A stretch of DNA of 64,000 nt from Paludibacteraceae bacterium. GTDB taxonomy: Bacteria; Bacteroidota; Bacteroidia; Bacteroidales; Paludibacteraceae. Position numbers and translations under genes: made by a program. Shown in pieces: positions 23,257 through 31,833 of the stretch (position 1 is the stretch's first letter; each line of letters begins with the position of its first letter). The stretch lies in the NCBI GenBank assembly GCA_017527495.1, contig JAFXPY010000024.1, positions 1 to 64,000 of the forward strand, in the 5' to 3' direction. Under the pieces are notes generated by a model. It saw only the letters and a program-made list of their open reading frames with translations, was not told the DNA's origin and did not search any database.

Positions 23257-25464
23257 ATGTCAAATGTAGTTGTTAGCGGTATGGGCATTGTCTCTGCTAT
23301 TGGCAACAACAAGCAGGAAGTGCTGGCAAGTCTGATTGCTCACCAATCAGGCATTGCGCCTATCGTGTTTCTCCCGACAAAGCACAAGCAGTACCCTGTG
23401 GGGGAGGTCAAACTCAGCAACAAACAACTTACCTCAAGATTGGGTATGAGAGAACCCATTTCACGAACCGCTATGCTTGGTATGCTGGCTTTTGATGAAG
23501 CTGTCAGACAAGCAAACCTAAACAAACAAGACTTCAGACGCTCTGCTTTCATTTCCGGAACTTGCGTTGGAGGTATGGATTTGACCGAACAAAATCTAAA
23601 CGACTACCTCAACAATACAAAAAGTAATCTCATCAAACAACATGCTTGCGGCGAACACACGCATGCTATAGCTCAAAGATATGGAGATTTTGCTTACATT
23701 ACAACACTCTCAACGGCATGTAGTACTGCTCTAAATGCTATCATTCAAGGCATAGAAATGATAGAAAGCGGATTCGTTGATTTTGCCATAGTAGGCAGTG
23801 CAGAGTGTCTGACACGATATCACTTCAACGGCTTTCGCACACTGCATATTTTAGACGAAAAGCCTTGTCGCCCATTTGACGCAACACGACAAGGTATCAA
23901 TCTGGGGGAAGGCGCAGCCTATCTCATACTCGAATCCGAAACCTCTGCATTAAGTAGAGGTATTGAACCAATAGCTCGTATTATTGGATATGGTAACGCT
24001 TGCGATGCTTTTCACCAAACAGCCTCGTCAGAAAATGGTGAAGGAGCCTACCTTGCCATGAAGAAAGCCCTCAACGAAGCACGACTTCAACCGCAACAAA
24101 TCAACTATCTCAACGCACACGGAACAGGCACACCTAACAACGACCAATCGGAAAGCATAGCCATAAGACGCATATTTGGCAACGACTACCCACCGGTGAG
24201 TTCAACAAAAGCCTTTACCGGGCACACAACGGCAGCTTCCGGAGCTATAGAAAGCGTGATATGTTTGCTTGCCATGCAAAACAATTTTATTCCTGTCAAT
24301 CTCAACTGGCAGGAGCCAATGCCAGAAAATGCCATAACACCATACGCAAAACAAGAAGCCCAACAGCAAGAACTAAATTACGTGATGTGCAATGCCTTCG
24401 GTTTTGGAGGCAATGACTCGTCAATTATTTTCAGCAAAAAAAACTCTAAAGCTACTCAAACAAATAGCGAAGCTTACGCCTACATAAAATCCTGCACACA
24501 AATATCGGCACAACAACCGCTTTCTGAACTTTGGATGGAACAACCTATTTTGAGAGACCAACAAATATTACCGACGATAGAACCACAATACTCCGACTTT
24601 ATTTCCCCAAATCAAGCACGACGAATGACACCAATACTCAAACGCGCTCTCACAACGGCCATAAAATGTATGCGAGATGCCAACATAGAAAAGCCCGATG
24701 CCATAATTGCCGGAACAGGTCTTGGCTGCATTGCAAGCACCGAGAATTTTTTGAAACAAATACAAAACAACGATGAAGAAATGCTCTCTCCAACTCCTTT
24801 CATGCAATCAACCCACAACACAATTAGTTCACTTCTTGCCATACACACTCAAAACCATGCCTACAACAACACATTCTCACACTTGGACAACTCATTTGAA
24901 GCATGCTTTGCTGACATGATTTGCAAAATCAGCAAAGCAGACAACAAAATAAATAATGTGCTCATCGGAGCATACGACGAACTCACACCTCTGGTCAGTC
25001 AGCTACTCACACAAGCCGACTATTTTGGAAAAGACGCAGCAGCCAAAGGGGCGGAAACAGCAGTGTCAATGCTCATAACGACACAACCCACACAATGTAA
25101 AATAACGGACTTTGTTCTGCCCGAAAAGGCAGAAAATGGCTATAAATATCTTGACCATATACTTGAAGACGGCGACTGTCTATTGCTTGGAGTTAATGGC
25201 GACACAACTTACGACCAACTTTACAAACCACTCATTGACTTCTATTATGATGTTCCGCTCTTGCACTATAAACATTTGTTTGGCGAATCGCTTTCTTCGT
25301 CTGCAATGGGCGTTTATGTGGCTGCTCAATGTATTTTGCACAATCATATTCCTGAATGTCTGCACTATAAAGTAAATAAACAACCAAAAACAAAAGGCAT
25401 AATTTTTGTCAACTACACAAAGAAAAATCAATTGTCAGCCATAAGGTTGCAAAAAAACGACTAA
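23257..25464 (+). CDS. Ketosynthase-chain length factor fusion
   Basis: The 735-residue protein contains a complete KS in residues 1 to about 395 (Cys155 in LSTACSTAL, His in NAHGTGTPNND and KAFTGHTTAASG). A second KS-like domain follows: PNQARRMTPILKRAL, then AIIAGTGLGC, then SPTPFMQSTHNTISSLLAI. This matches the Ketoacyl-synt_2 (PF13723) pattern of chain length factors, and where a KS would have its Cys there is none. In E. coli the polyene KS and CLF are separate partner proteins; here they are one chain. It should carry out repeated elongation and set polyene length. Confidence 0.8.
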   Translation: MSNVVVSGMGIVSAIGNNKQEVLASLIAHQSGIAPIVFLPTKHKQYPVGEVKLSNKQLTSRLGMREPISRTAMLGMLAFDEAVRQANLNKQDFRRSAFISGTCVGGMDLTEQNLNDYLNNTKSNLIKQHACGEHTHAIAQRYGDFAYITTLSTACSTALNAIIQGIEMIESGFVDFAIVGSAECLTRYHFNGFRTLHILDEKPCRPFDATRQGINLGEGAAYLILESETSALSRGIEPIARIIGYGNACDAFHQTASSENGEGAYLAMKKALNEARLQPQQINYLNAHGTGTPNNDQSESIAIRRIFGNDYPPVSSTKAFTGHTTAASGAIESVICLLAMQNNFIPVNLNWQEPMPENAITPYAKQEAQQQELNYVMCNAFGFGGNDSSIIFSKKNSKATQTNSEAYAYIKSCTQISAQQPLSELWMEQPILRDQQILPTIEPQYSDFISPNQARRMTPILKRALTTAIKCMRDANIEKPDAIIAGTGLGCIASTENFLKQIQNNDEEMLSPTPFMQSTHNTISSLLAIHTQNHAYNNTFSHLDNSFEACFADMICKISKADNKINNVLIGAYDELTPLVSQLLTQADYFGKDAAAKGAETAVSMLITTQPTQCKITDFVLPEKAENGYKYLDHILEDGDCLLLGVNGDTTYDQLYKPLIDFYYDVPLLHYKHLFGESLSSSAMGVYVAAQCILHNHIPECLHYKVNKQPKTKGIIFVNYTKKNQLSAIRLQKND

Positions 25465-25468
25465 CACT

Positions 25469-25822
25469 ATGCTACCTCTCATCGTTCTTGCCATACTGCA
25501 AAGTCTGCTACTCTGTTCAGGACAGGTCCTGCTCAAATACGCTCTCACGGCAATGGGCAAATTTGCATGGTCGAAAGACTTTTTCCTGAGCCAACTGACC
25601 AATTGGTGTTGGTTAGGCTGTGGAATATGCTTTCTCGCCGCCGGTCTGCTCTGGATGTATATCGTCAAGAAATTTCCGTTCAGCATGGCCTACCCTATGG
25701 TAAGTCTGAGCTATGTGTTTGGAATGATTGCGGCAATAGTGTTTTTCAAAGAACAAGTGGCATGGACACAATGGCTCGGCGTATTACTAATCATGACAGG
25801 CTGCTTCCTTATTGCAAAATGA
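25469..25822 (+). CDS. Small multidrug-resistance/EamA-like membrane protein
   Basis: A 117-residue protein with four hydrophobic helices, GQVLLKYAL in the first, a W-rich turn and FPFSMAYPMVSLSYVFG in the third, as in SMR-fold or ArnE/ArnF-type flippase subunits. Such proteins move lipid-linked sugars or small hydrophobic molecules across the inner membrane. Its place between the KS-CLF and LolA-like genes suggests it handles the pigment lipid or its sugar carrier. The start ATG is 4 bp after the previous stop. Confidence 0.75.
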   Translation: MLPLIVLAILQSLLLCSGQVLLKYALTAMGKFAWSKDFFLSQLTNWCWLGCGICFLAAGLLWMYIVKKFPFSMAYPMVSLSYVFGMIAAIVFFKEQVAWTQWLGVLLIMTGCFLIAK

Positions 25823-25836
25823 AAAAATAGTATAAG

Positions 25837-25913
25837 AATTCAGAATACTCGGAATAATTCAGAACACTCGGAAAATTCAGAACACTCAGAATACTCAGAA
25901 CGCTCAGAACAAC
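25837..25913. repeat. CAGAAYRCTC minisatellite inside the polyene operon
   Basis: A 77-bp array of CAGAATACTC / CAGAACACTC / AGAACGCTC words separated by GGAATAATT or GGAAAATT fills most of the only real gap (91 bp) between consecutive operon genes. It contains no start codon until the LolA ATG at 25914. Confidence 0.65.
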
Positions 25914-26468
25914 ATGAAATTAAAAATTACCATACTCATCATTTTTTGCGCGACAACACATCTTTTTGCTCTTGACGTTCAAACTTTGCACGGACAATTC
26001 ACACAAATACGCCAACAAGCTATGTTTGACCAACCTCAGCAAAGCAAAGGCGTGTTCTATTTCGTTGCACCTGACAAGATGCGCTGGGAATACACGGAGC
26101 CATCATCGTTCGGTCTGATAGCCAACAAACAAGACATCACACTCTTGCAAAACGGACAAAAAAAACAAGGAAATAGCCAACATGCCGTACAAGCTATGGT
26201 CAGCATGATAATGCAATGTATTGCAGGACAATTCACCAACAATACGCAATTCGACGTTGCAACCGAACAACAAACCGACCAAACCATAATCACTCTCACA
26301 CCAAAGAAACAAAATAGGCGTCTGACATTCACGAAAATGCAAATCACACTCGACCAAACCGGCATACTCGCAAAAGAAGTTATCCTATGGGAAAAAACAG
26401 GAGACTGCACCACCATACAATTCACCAACCTACAAGTAAATCAACCTATCGACAATACACTATTCTAA
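25914..26468 (+). CDS. LolA-like outer-membrane lipoprotein carrier
   Basis: A 184-residue protein with a signal peptide (to about residue 19) and a LolA-fold domain: LHGQFTQIRQQAMF, SKGVFYFVAPDKMRWEYTEP and TFTKMQITLDQTGI. LolA shuttles lipids through the periplasm. LolA-like genes are regular members of aryl-polyene clusters, where they are thought to carry the pigment-lipid to the outer membrane. This copy is therefore probably dedicated; the housekeeping LolA would be elsewhere. Confidence 0.82.
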   Translation: MKLKITILIIFCATTHLFALDVQTLHGQFTQIRQQAMFDQPQQSKGVFYFVAPDKMRWEYTEPSSFGLIANKQDITLLQNGQKKQGNSQHAVQAMVSMIMQCIAGQFTNNTQFDVATEQQTDQTIITLTPKKQNRRLTFTKMQITLDQTGILAKEVILWEKTGDCTTIQFTNLQVNQPIDNTLF

Positions 26469-26472
26469 AGAT

Positions 26473-26811
26473 ATGAACACGCTCTACAACATACAATCGA
26501 TTACACAAGCAGGAAACACCTACACAGCAGAAGTTGTGTTCAACCCTGAACATATTATTTACAAAGCTCATTTTCCCAATCGGCCTATCACGCCGGGGGT
26601 TATCCTCCTACAAATCTGTCATCACTGCGCAGAACATATTTTGCGACAAAAAATAGAAATTAAAACAATAAAAATGATTAAATTCACCAACTACATCATA
26701 CCACAAACCAATAAAATATTTTCATTTCAGATACAAATCTCAGACAACACAATCAAAACAACCATCGACGACGAACAAACACAATATGCTAAACTACAGT
26801 TCTCCATATAA
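26473..26811 (+). CDS. Hot-dog protein with catalytic His but Gln for Glu (ApeI-like dehydratase subunit)
   Basis: A 112-residue hot-dog protein with the FabZ-type motif KAHFPNRPITPGVILLQ. The His (H33) is present, but the residue 14 positions on, which is Glu in FabZ, is Gln47. It lies 4 bp after the LolA-like gene and overlaps the next gene by 26 bp. Together with the His-less hot-dog protein at 20989 it could form a heterodimer with one complete His/Glu site, dehydrating 3-hydroxyacyl-ACP intermediates. On its own, activity is doubtful. Confidence 0.75.
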   Translation: MNTLYNIQSITQAGNTYTAEVVFNPEHIIYKAHFPNRPITPGVILLQICHHCAEHILRQKIEIKTIKMIKFTNYIIPQTNKIFSFQIQISDNTIKTTIDDEQTQYAKLQFSI

Positions 26812-29680
26812 ATTTATCGACTCAGACCTATGCTGTGTGATTCCAACATACAATAATGCCACAACAATTGTTGATGTTGTGAAACGCTGTCTGCGACAAA
26901 CTCAGCATGTGATAGTCGTCAATGATGGTTCAACCGACAACACACTTGCACTCCTTCACCCTTTTCTCAAACGCATAGAGCTTGTAACATACGAACAAAA
27001 CATTGGTAAAGGTGGTGCTTTGAAAGCAGGTTTTTTGCGTGCAAAAGAATTAGGCTATCGCTACGCTCTCACTCTCGACGCCGACGGACAACACTACCCG
27101 GAAGACATACCACTCTTAATTGAAAAAGTCAGGTACAAGCCTGATGCAATAATCATTGGAGAACGCCCAACACGCGGGCAGACCCGTTCAAGCCGTTTTG
27201 CTAACCAATTTTCAAATTTCTGGTTTTGCGTGCAAACAGCCACACATCTCAATGACACACAAACGGGAATGAGGATTTACCCGCTCCATCGACTACCCAA
27301 TCTCAACCTCCTTACAGCCCGCTACGAGTCAGAACTCGAACTGCTCGTATGGTCGGCATGGAGAGGAACACAAATCATTCCTGTGCCGATTCGCGTCTAT
27401 TACCCACCCCAAGAACAACGCGTGTCGCATTTCAAACCGGCAAAAGACTTCACACGCATAAGTGTTTTCAATACCATAATGTGTTTCGGAGCATTGCTCT
27501 ATGGCTACCCAAGAATGTTGCTCACGAGTCTGTTCCGTCACGAATGGCCCTACTATCCGCTCACTGCATTCAAATGGTTGCTATTCGTAATTGAAGTCAT
27601 TTTTTTATTGCTCCCATTTTCATTCTTTTATTTCCTTATACACGGAAAAAACAAAAAATCGTTAGAGAGATATCATCGCTATTTTCAGCGCATAGCTCTT
27701 CATCCTATCACCATACCATGGCATACTAAAGTTGAAATACACAACGACTTCAAAGAGACGTTCAGCAAACCTGCCATTGTTATATGTAATCATGCATCAC
27801 TCGTTGACGTCTTTGCCCTACTCTCACTGACACCTAAAATCGTAATACTTGCAAAAGCCGGCTATGCCAAGCACCCTATTATTGGTCCTATTCTGCACTA
27901 TGCCAATTTCTATCCCGTTTCTGAAGGATATGAAACTATCACACACAAACTCAAAGAAAAAGTTGAACAAGGCTTTTCAATAGCAATATTTCCCGAAGGA
28001 ACACGCACAACAGACGGCAACATCAGACGTTTCCATCGCGGAGCCTTCTATCTTGCCGAACAATTTGGACTCGACATCATTCCGTGCTATGTTGAAAATT
28101 CGTTCCAGCTCTGGCCTAAAAAATGCAATTTTCCCAAAAAAGGAACAATACATCTTGATGTCCTACCACGAATTAAACCACACGACACCTCATTTGGAAT
28201 CGGCTATCGCAAACGTGCCAAGGGTTTTGAACGCTACTATAAAGAGCTCCACGAGCAAAAGCCATCCGTACATATCATTGGCGGCGGTATAGGAGGCTTA
28301 TTCACCGGTGCATTGCTTTCTAAAAACGGTTACCGCGTATGCATAATAGAAAAAAATGCTATCGTCGGCGGTGGGTTGCAGTCTTTCCGGCGCGATGGAG
28401 TAAGCTTCAACACCGGCATGCACCTTTTCGGCGGTATGGAACCCGACGGAACACTACGCCGAATACTCAATTACATCGGCATAACAGACCAACTGAAAAT
28501 AGTGCCAACAGACCCACAAGCACAAGACCTTGTTTTTGTCGGCAACAAAACCTACAAAATGCCTAAAGGCAAACAGGCAACAATAGAATATCTCTCACAA
28601 CATTTCCCTGCTGAACATGACGGAATAAAAACTTATTTTGACGACCTCTACACCATAGCAGAATCCTACGATCTTTTCCGCCTCCGACACACTCAGGAGC
28701 ACCCCGAAGCACAAGAGTTGCTCAACCTCACTGCACAACAACTTATCACTCGACATATCACCGACCCTACTCTCTACAAACTGCTATGCTATCACGACAT
28801 ACTCATTGGCAAACGACCTAACGAAACAAATGCCGGCATGCACGCAATGATTGAACTGCACTATCTCGAAGGAGAAGTAAGAATGGTAGGCGGCAGCCAA
28901 CAAATGGCAGATGCTCTCGTTGCTATGATTAAACAACATGGCGGAGTTGTACTCAACAACAGCGAAGTAACTAAAATCAATACACAACACAAACATATTG
29001 TCTCAATAGAGACTAAAAATGGTCTATGCCTGCCGACTGAAAAAGTTGTAAGTGCCATTGCTCCACGGTATTTAACCTCTATTTGCAATGAACAAGTGTT
29101 CCGCAACTTCACGCAAAAGCGTGTTCAGGAGCCTTTATTTGGCGACACAGGCTGCATCGTGTTTATCAAACTCAAACCGCAAACATTCCCTTACATTCCA
29201 AGCTCCATTTTCCTGCCCAACCCAACCAATGACGACAAACAACCATCTCACTGGCTCGTCTCCACAACACCACAAGGCAACCAATGTGCACAGACAATAG
29301 AAATTCTTATACCGGGCTTTTTCAGCGAATTTGAGCAATGGGCAGATACCCTAACGGGACACAGACCAACAGAATACTATGACGCGAAAGAAAAAATGGC
29401 ACAAAAAGCAATTGACTATGTAGCCACCTTTTTTCCTCAACTCAAAGTATCTATCGACAAAATATACACCAGCAGTCCGCTCACTGTCAGAGACTATTAC
29501 AACACACCCAATGGGAATATTTTCGGGCAACAAGGACTCTACACTCCTATCATCACCAATCTTGATAACCTCTACACAACCGGTCAAGCTTGTATATACC
29601 ACGGCATGTGCGGCGTTCCACTGACTGCCATACTCACAACTCAAACAATTTTAGGAAAGGAAATCATTGATGAAATGTAG
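26786..29680 (+). CDS. GT2 glycosyltransferase - acyltransferase - FAD oxidoreductase triple fusion
   Basis: The 964-residue protein joins three enzymes. Residues about 14-240 are a GT2 glycosyltransferase (VVNDGSTDN, DADGQHY). A hydrophobic stretch (about 260-295) leads to a PlsC-type acyltransferase with N335-H336 in NHASLVD (H-x4-D) and FPEGTRT near residue 405. From about residue 495 a phytoene-desaturase-like FAD domain begins with IIGGGIGGLFTG (Gly499-501) and VGGGLQSF. It should glycosylate and acylate the anchor on the cytoplasmic side of the inner membrane; the FAD part may oxidise or isomerise the polyene. The first two activities are known as fusions in polyene loci. Confidence 0.75.
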   Translation: MLNYSSPYKFIDSDLCCVIPTYNNATTIVDVVKRCLRQTQHVIVVNDGSTDNTLALLHPFLKRIELVTYEQNIGKGGALKAGFLRAKELGYRYALTLDADGQHYPEDIPLLIEKVRYKPDAIIIGERPTRGQTRSSRFANQFSNFWFCVQTATHLNDTQTGMRIYPLHRLPNLNLLTARYESELELLVWSAWRGTQIIPVPIRVYYPPQEQRVSHFKPAKDFTRISVFNTIMCFGALLYGYPRMLLTSLFRHEWPYYPLTAFKWLLFVIEVIFLLLPFSFFYFLIHGKNKKSLERYHRYFQRIALHPITIPWHTKVEIHNDFKETFSKPAIVICNHASLVDVFALLSLTPKIVILAKAGYAKHPIIGPILHYANFYPVSEGYETITHKLKEKVEQGFSIAIFPEGTRTTDGNIRRFHRGAFYLAEQFGLDIIPCYVENSFQLWPKKCNFPKKGTIHLDVLPRIKPHDTSFGIGYRKRAKGFERYYKELHEQKPSVHIIGGGIGGLFTGALLSKNGYRVCIIEKNAIVGGGLQSFRRDGVSFNTGMHLFGGMEPDGTLRRILNYIGITDQLKIVPTDPQAQDLVFVGNKTYKMPKGKQATIEYLSQHFPAEHDGIKTYFDDLYTIAESYDLFRLRHTQEHPEAQELLNLTAQQLITRHITDPTLYKLLCYHDILIGKRPNETNAGMHAMIELHYLEGEVRMVGGSQQMADALVAMIKQHGGVVLNNSEVTKINTQHKHIVSIETKNGLCLPTEKVVSAIAPRYLTSICNEQVFRNFTQKRVQEPLFGDTGCIVFIKLKPQTFPYIPSSIFLPNPTNDDKQPSHWLVSTTPQGNQCAQTIEILIPGFFSEFEQWADTLTGHRPTEYYDAKEKMAQKAIDYVATFFPQLKVSIDKIYTSSPLTVRDYYNTPNGNIFGQQGLYTPIITNLDNLYTTGQACIYHGMCGVPLTAILTTQTILGKEIIDEM

Positions 29681-30536
29681 GATTATCATATTTTTTCTCT
29701 TGTTCGCTTTAGTCATAAAAGCACAACAAACCATACAGCTCTACGACGATTCACTGCAACAAGTCAAACTCACAATATATCTGCCACAGCAATGCAACAA
29801 CCATCCGACTCCTGCAATAGCCGTTTTCCCTGGTGGAAGTTACTGCTGGCTCGACCACAACAAAGAGGGACATAAAGTGGCTCAATGGCTTCAACAGCAA
29901 GGCATAGCTGCTTTTATGCTCGAATATAGAGTTGTAACGATAGCCAAATTCTCCACCGGAGCACGAGTGTTCACAGGCGAAGCCATGTACCCACAAATGC
30001 TCAACGATGCAAAAGCAACAATCAATCATATACGCCAAAATGCAAAACAATACAATGTCAACCCCGAACAAATCGGTACAATAGGTTTTTCCGCCGGCGG
30101 ACACCTCAGCCTGATGCTTGGAGAGAAATGTAGCAACGACAGCCTCTACCACCCCAACTTTACAGCAGCGATATACCCTGTTGTTACTTTCACCGACAAA
30201 CGCCACACCCACCACCGCACACGCCGTGCCGCATTGGGCATCTACAATCAATACAACAAAAAACTGCAACAACCCCTCTCACTCGAACTCAATGTGCCAC
30301 CGACAATGCCGCCCACTTTCCTGCTCTGCTGCCGCGACGACCGCACTGTAGATTACGAAAATACAATTCTTATGGACAACGCTCTGACCGAAAAAAACAT
30401 TCCCCACCTAACAACAATCTACAACTATGGCGACCACGGTTTTGGTGCAGAACCTCAAAAATTCACACCTGAAACAGCACAATGGCAACAAACTTTTATC
30501 AACTGGCTAAAAACAATCATTAAATATGAATACTAA
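29670..30536 (+). CDS. Secreted alpha/beta-hydrolase (esterase-like)
   Basis: The 288-residue protein has a signal peptide (MKCRIIIFFLLFALVIKA) and an alpha/beta-hydrolase fold: oxyanion motif FPGGSYCWLDH, nucleophile elbow GFSAGGH, Asp in CRDDRTVDY and His in GDHGF. It resembles acetyl-xylan-esterase-like BD-FAE enzymes. A periplasmic esterase inside the polyene operon might trim or transfer an acyl group on the pigment lipid. The start is ATG 29670, overlapping the preceding gene by 11 bp. Confidence 0.78.
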   Translation: MKCRIIIFFLLFALVIKAQQTIQLYDDSLQQVKLTIYLPQQCNNHPTPAIAVFPGGSYCWLDHNKEGHKVAQWLQQQGIAAFMLEYRVVTIAKFSTGARVFTGEAMYPQMLNDAKATINHIRQNAKQYNVNPEQIGTIGFSAGGHLSLMLGEKCSNDSLYHPNFTAAIYPVVTFTDKRHTHHRTRRAALGIYNQYNKKLQQPLSLELNVPPTMPPTFLLCCRDDRTVDYENTILMDNALTEKNIPHLTTIYNYGDHGFGAEPQKFTPETAQWQQTFINWLKTIIKYEY

Positions 30537-31833
30537 CGATATTGAATATCAAACACCGCAACAACAAAAACTCTACCAAGAGCAATTGCTCCGTAAAGCA
30601 ATCAATTATCTTGCCGAACACTCGCCCTACTATCAACGAATGTTTCGCGACAACAATATTGACCCTGCAAGCATCGAAACGATAGAAGATCTGCAGCGTC
30701 TGCCTTTCACAGAAAAAAAAGACCTGCAACTCTATAACGACGATTTTCTGTGTTGCCCGAAAGAAGATATCGTCGATTATGTAACCACTTCAGGCACACT
30801 TGGCGACCCTGTAACATTCGGTTGCACCGAAAACGACCTGCAACGACTTGCCTATAACGAAGAAAAATCATTTGCCTGCGCAGGACTGAAAAAGGGAAAT
30901 ATTGTGCAACTCATGACCACCATTGACAAGCGTTTTATGGCCGGTCTTGCATATTTTTTAGGTATCAGAAAATTAGGTGCAAGTATCATACGCGTCGGAA
31001 ACGGAGTACCGGAATTGCAATGGGACACCATCAATCGCCTGCACCCCGACACTGTCATGTGTGTGCCTTCTTTTATCCTTCGACTGATTGAGTACGCAGA
31101 ACAAAATAATATCGACTATCGCGCAAGTTCAATACAACGCATCATTGGTATTGGCGAAGGTATGCGCAATCAAGATTTCTCTCTCAATCTGCTCGGACAG
31201 CGTATTCACGAGAAATGGCCTGAGGTTCAACTCTTTGCCACCTATTCATCCACAGAGATGAGTGCTACTTTTTCCGAATGTCCTTTCGGGCAAGGCGGAC
31301 ACGTTCATCCAGAACTGATTATTGTTGAGATTATCGGCGACGACAATCGACCTGTTCCGGATGGACAAGCAGGTGAAATTGTTGTTACGACACTTGGTGT
31401 TGAAGGCATGCCGCTTCTGCGCTTTCGCACCGGCGACATAGCAGCCAAACGAACCGAACAATGCAAATGCGGCAGATGGTCGTACCGACTCACACCGCTC
31501 ATCGGCAGAAAAAACAACATGATAAAACTTAAAGGAACAACAATCTACCCTCCGGCAATTAATGATGTACTCAACAATATACCACAAATAGCCAATTATT
31601 ACATCACTGTGCGCGATTCGGAAGCAGGAACAGACGAAGTTGAAGTAACGGTGGCACTCCGAGTCGGAGTTGATAACGGCAATATCGTCAAAGAGTTGCA
31701 AGACCATTTTCGCGCAAAACTGCGTGTTGCACCACTCATCAAGATTGACACACCGGAAAATGTGATGAAAATAACCAACCCACAAAATAGCAGAAAACCA
31801 ATCAAGTTTATTGACCTACGAGCAACAAAATAA
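30526..31833 (+). CDS. AMP-forming acyl ligase, PaaK-like
   Basis: The 435-residue protein resembles phenylacetate-CoA ligases: the N-terminal QLLRKAINYLAEHSPYY, the adenylation P-loop TTSGTLGDPV near residue 88, YSSTEMSATFSECP, and RTGDIAA near residue 305. It should activate the 4-coumarate made by the ammonia-lyase as an acyl-adenylate and load it on CoA or directly on an ACP. No CoA- or ACP-specific feature can be told apart by eye. Its start overlaps the esterase gene by 11 bp. Confidence 0.8.
   Translation: MNTNDIEYQTPQQQKLYQEQLLRKAINYLAEHSPYYQRMFRDNNIDPASIETIEDLQRLPFTEKKDLQLYNDDFLCCPKEDIVDYVTTSGTLGDPVTFGCTENDLQRLAYNEEKSFACAGLKKGNIVQLMTTIDKRFMAGLAYFLGIRKLGASIIRVGNGVPELQWDTINRLHPDTVMCVPSFILRLIEYAEQNNIDYRASSIQRIIGIGEGMRNQDFSLNLLGQRIHEKWPEVQLFATYSSTEMSATFSECPFGQGGHVHPELIIVEIIGDDNRPVPDGQAGEIVVTTLGVEGMPLLRFRTGDIAAKRTEQCKCGRWSYRLTPLIGRKNNMIKLKGTTIYPPAINDVLNNIPQIANYYITVRDSEAGTDEVEVTVALRVGVDNGNIVKELQDHFRAKLRVAPLIKIDTPENVMKITNPQNSRKPIKFIDLRATK

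Noticed and set aside
31246-31785. A 179-codon open frame antisense to the AMP ligase
   Set aside because: A by-product of codon use in the sense gene; no start context or homology.
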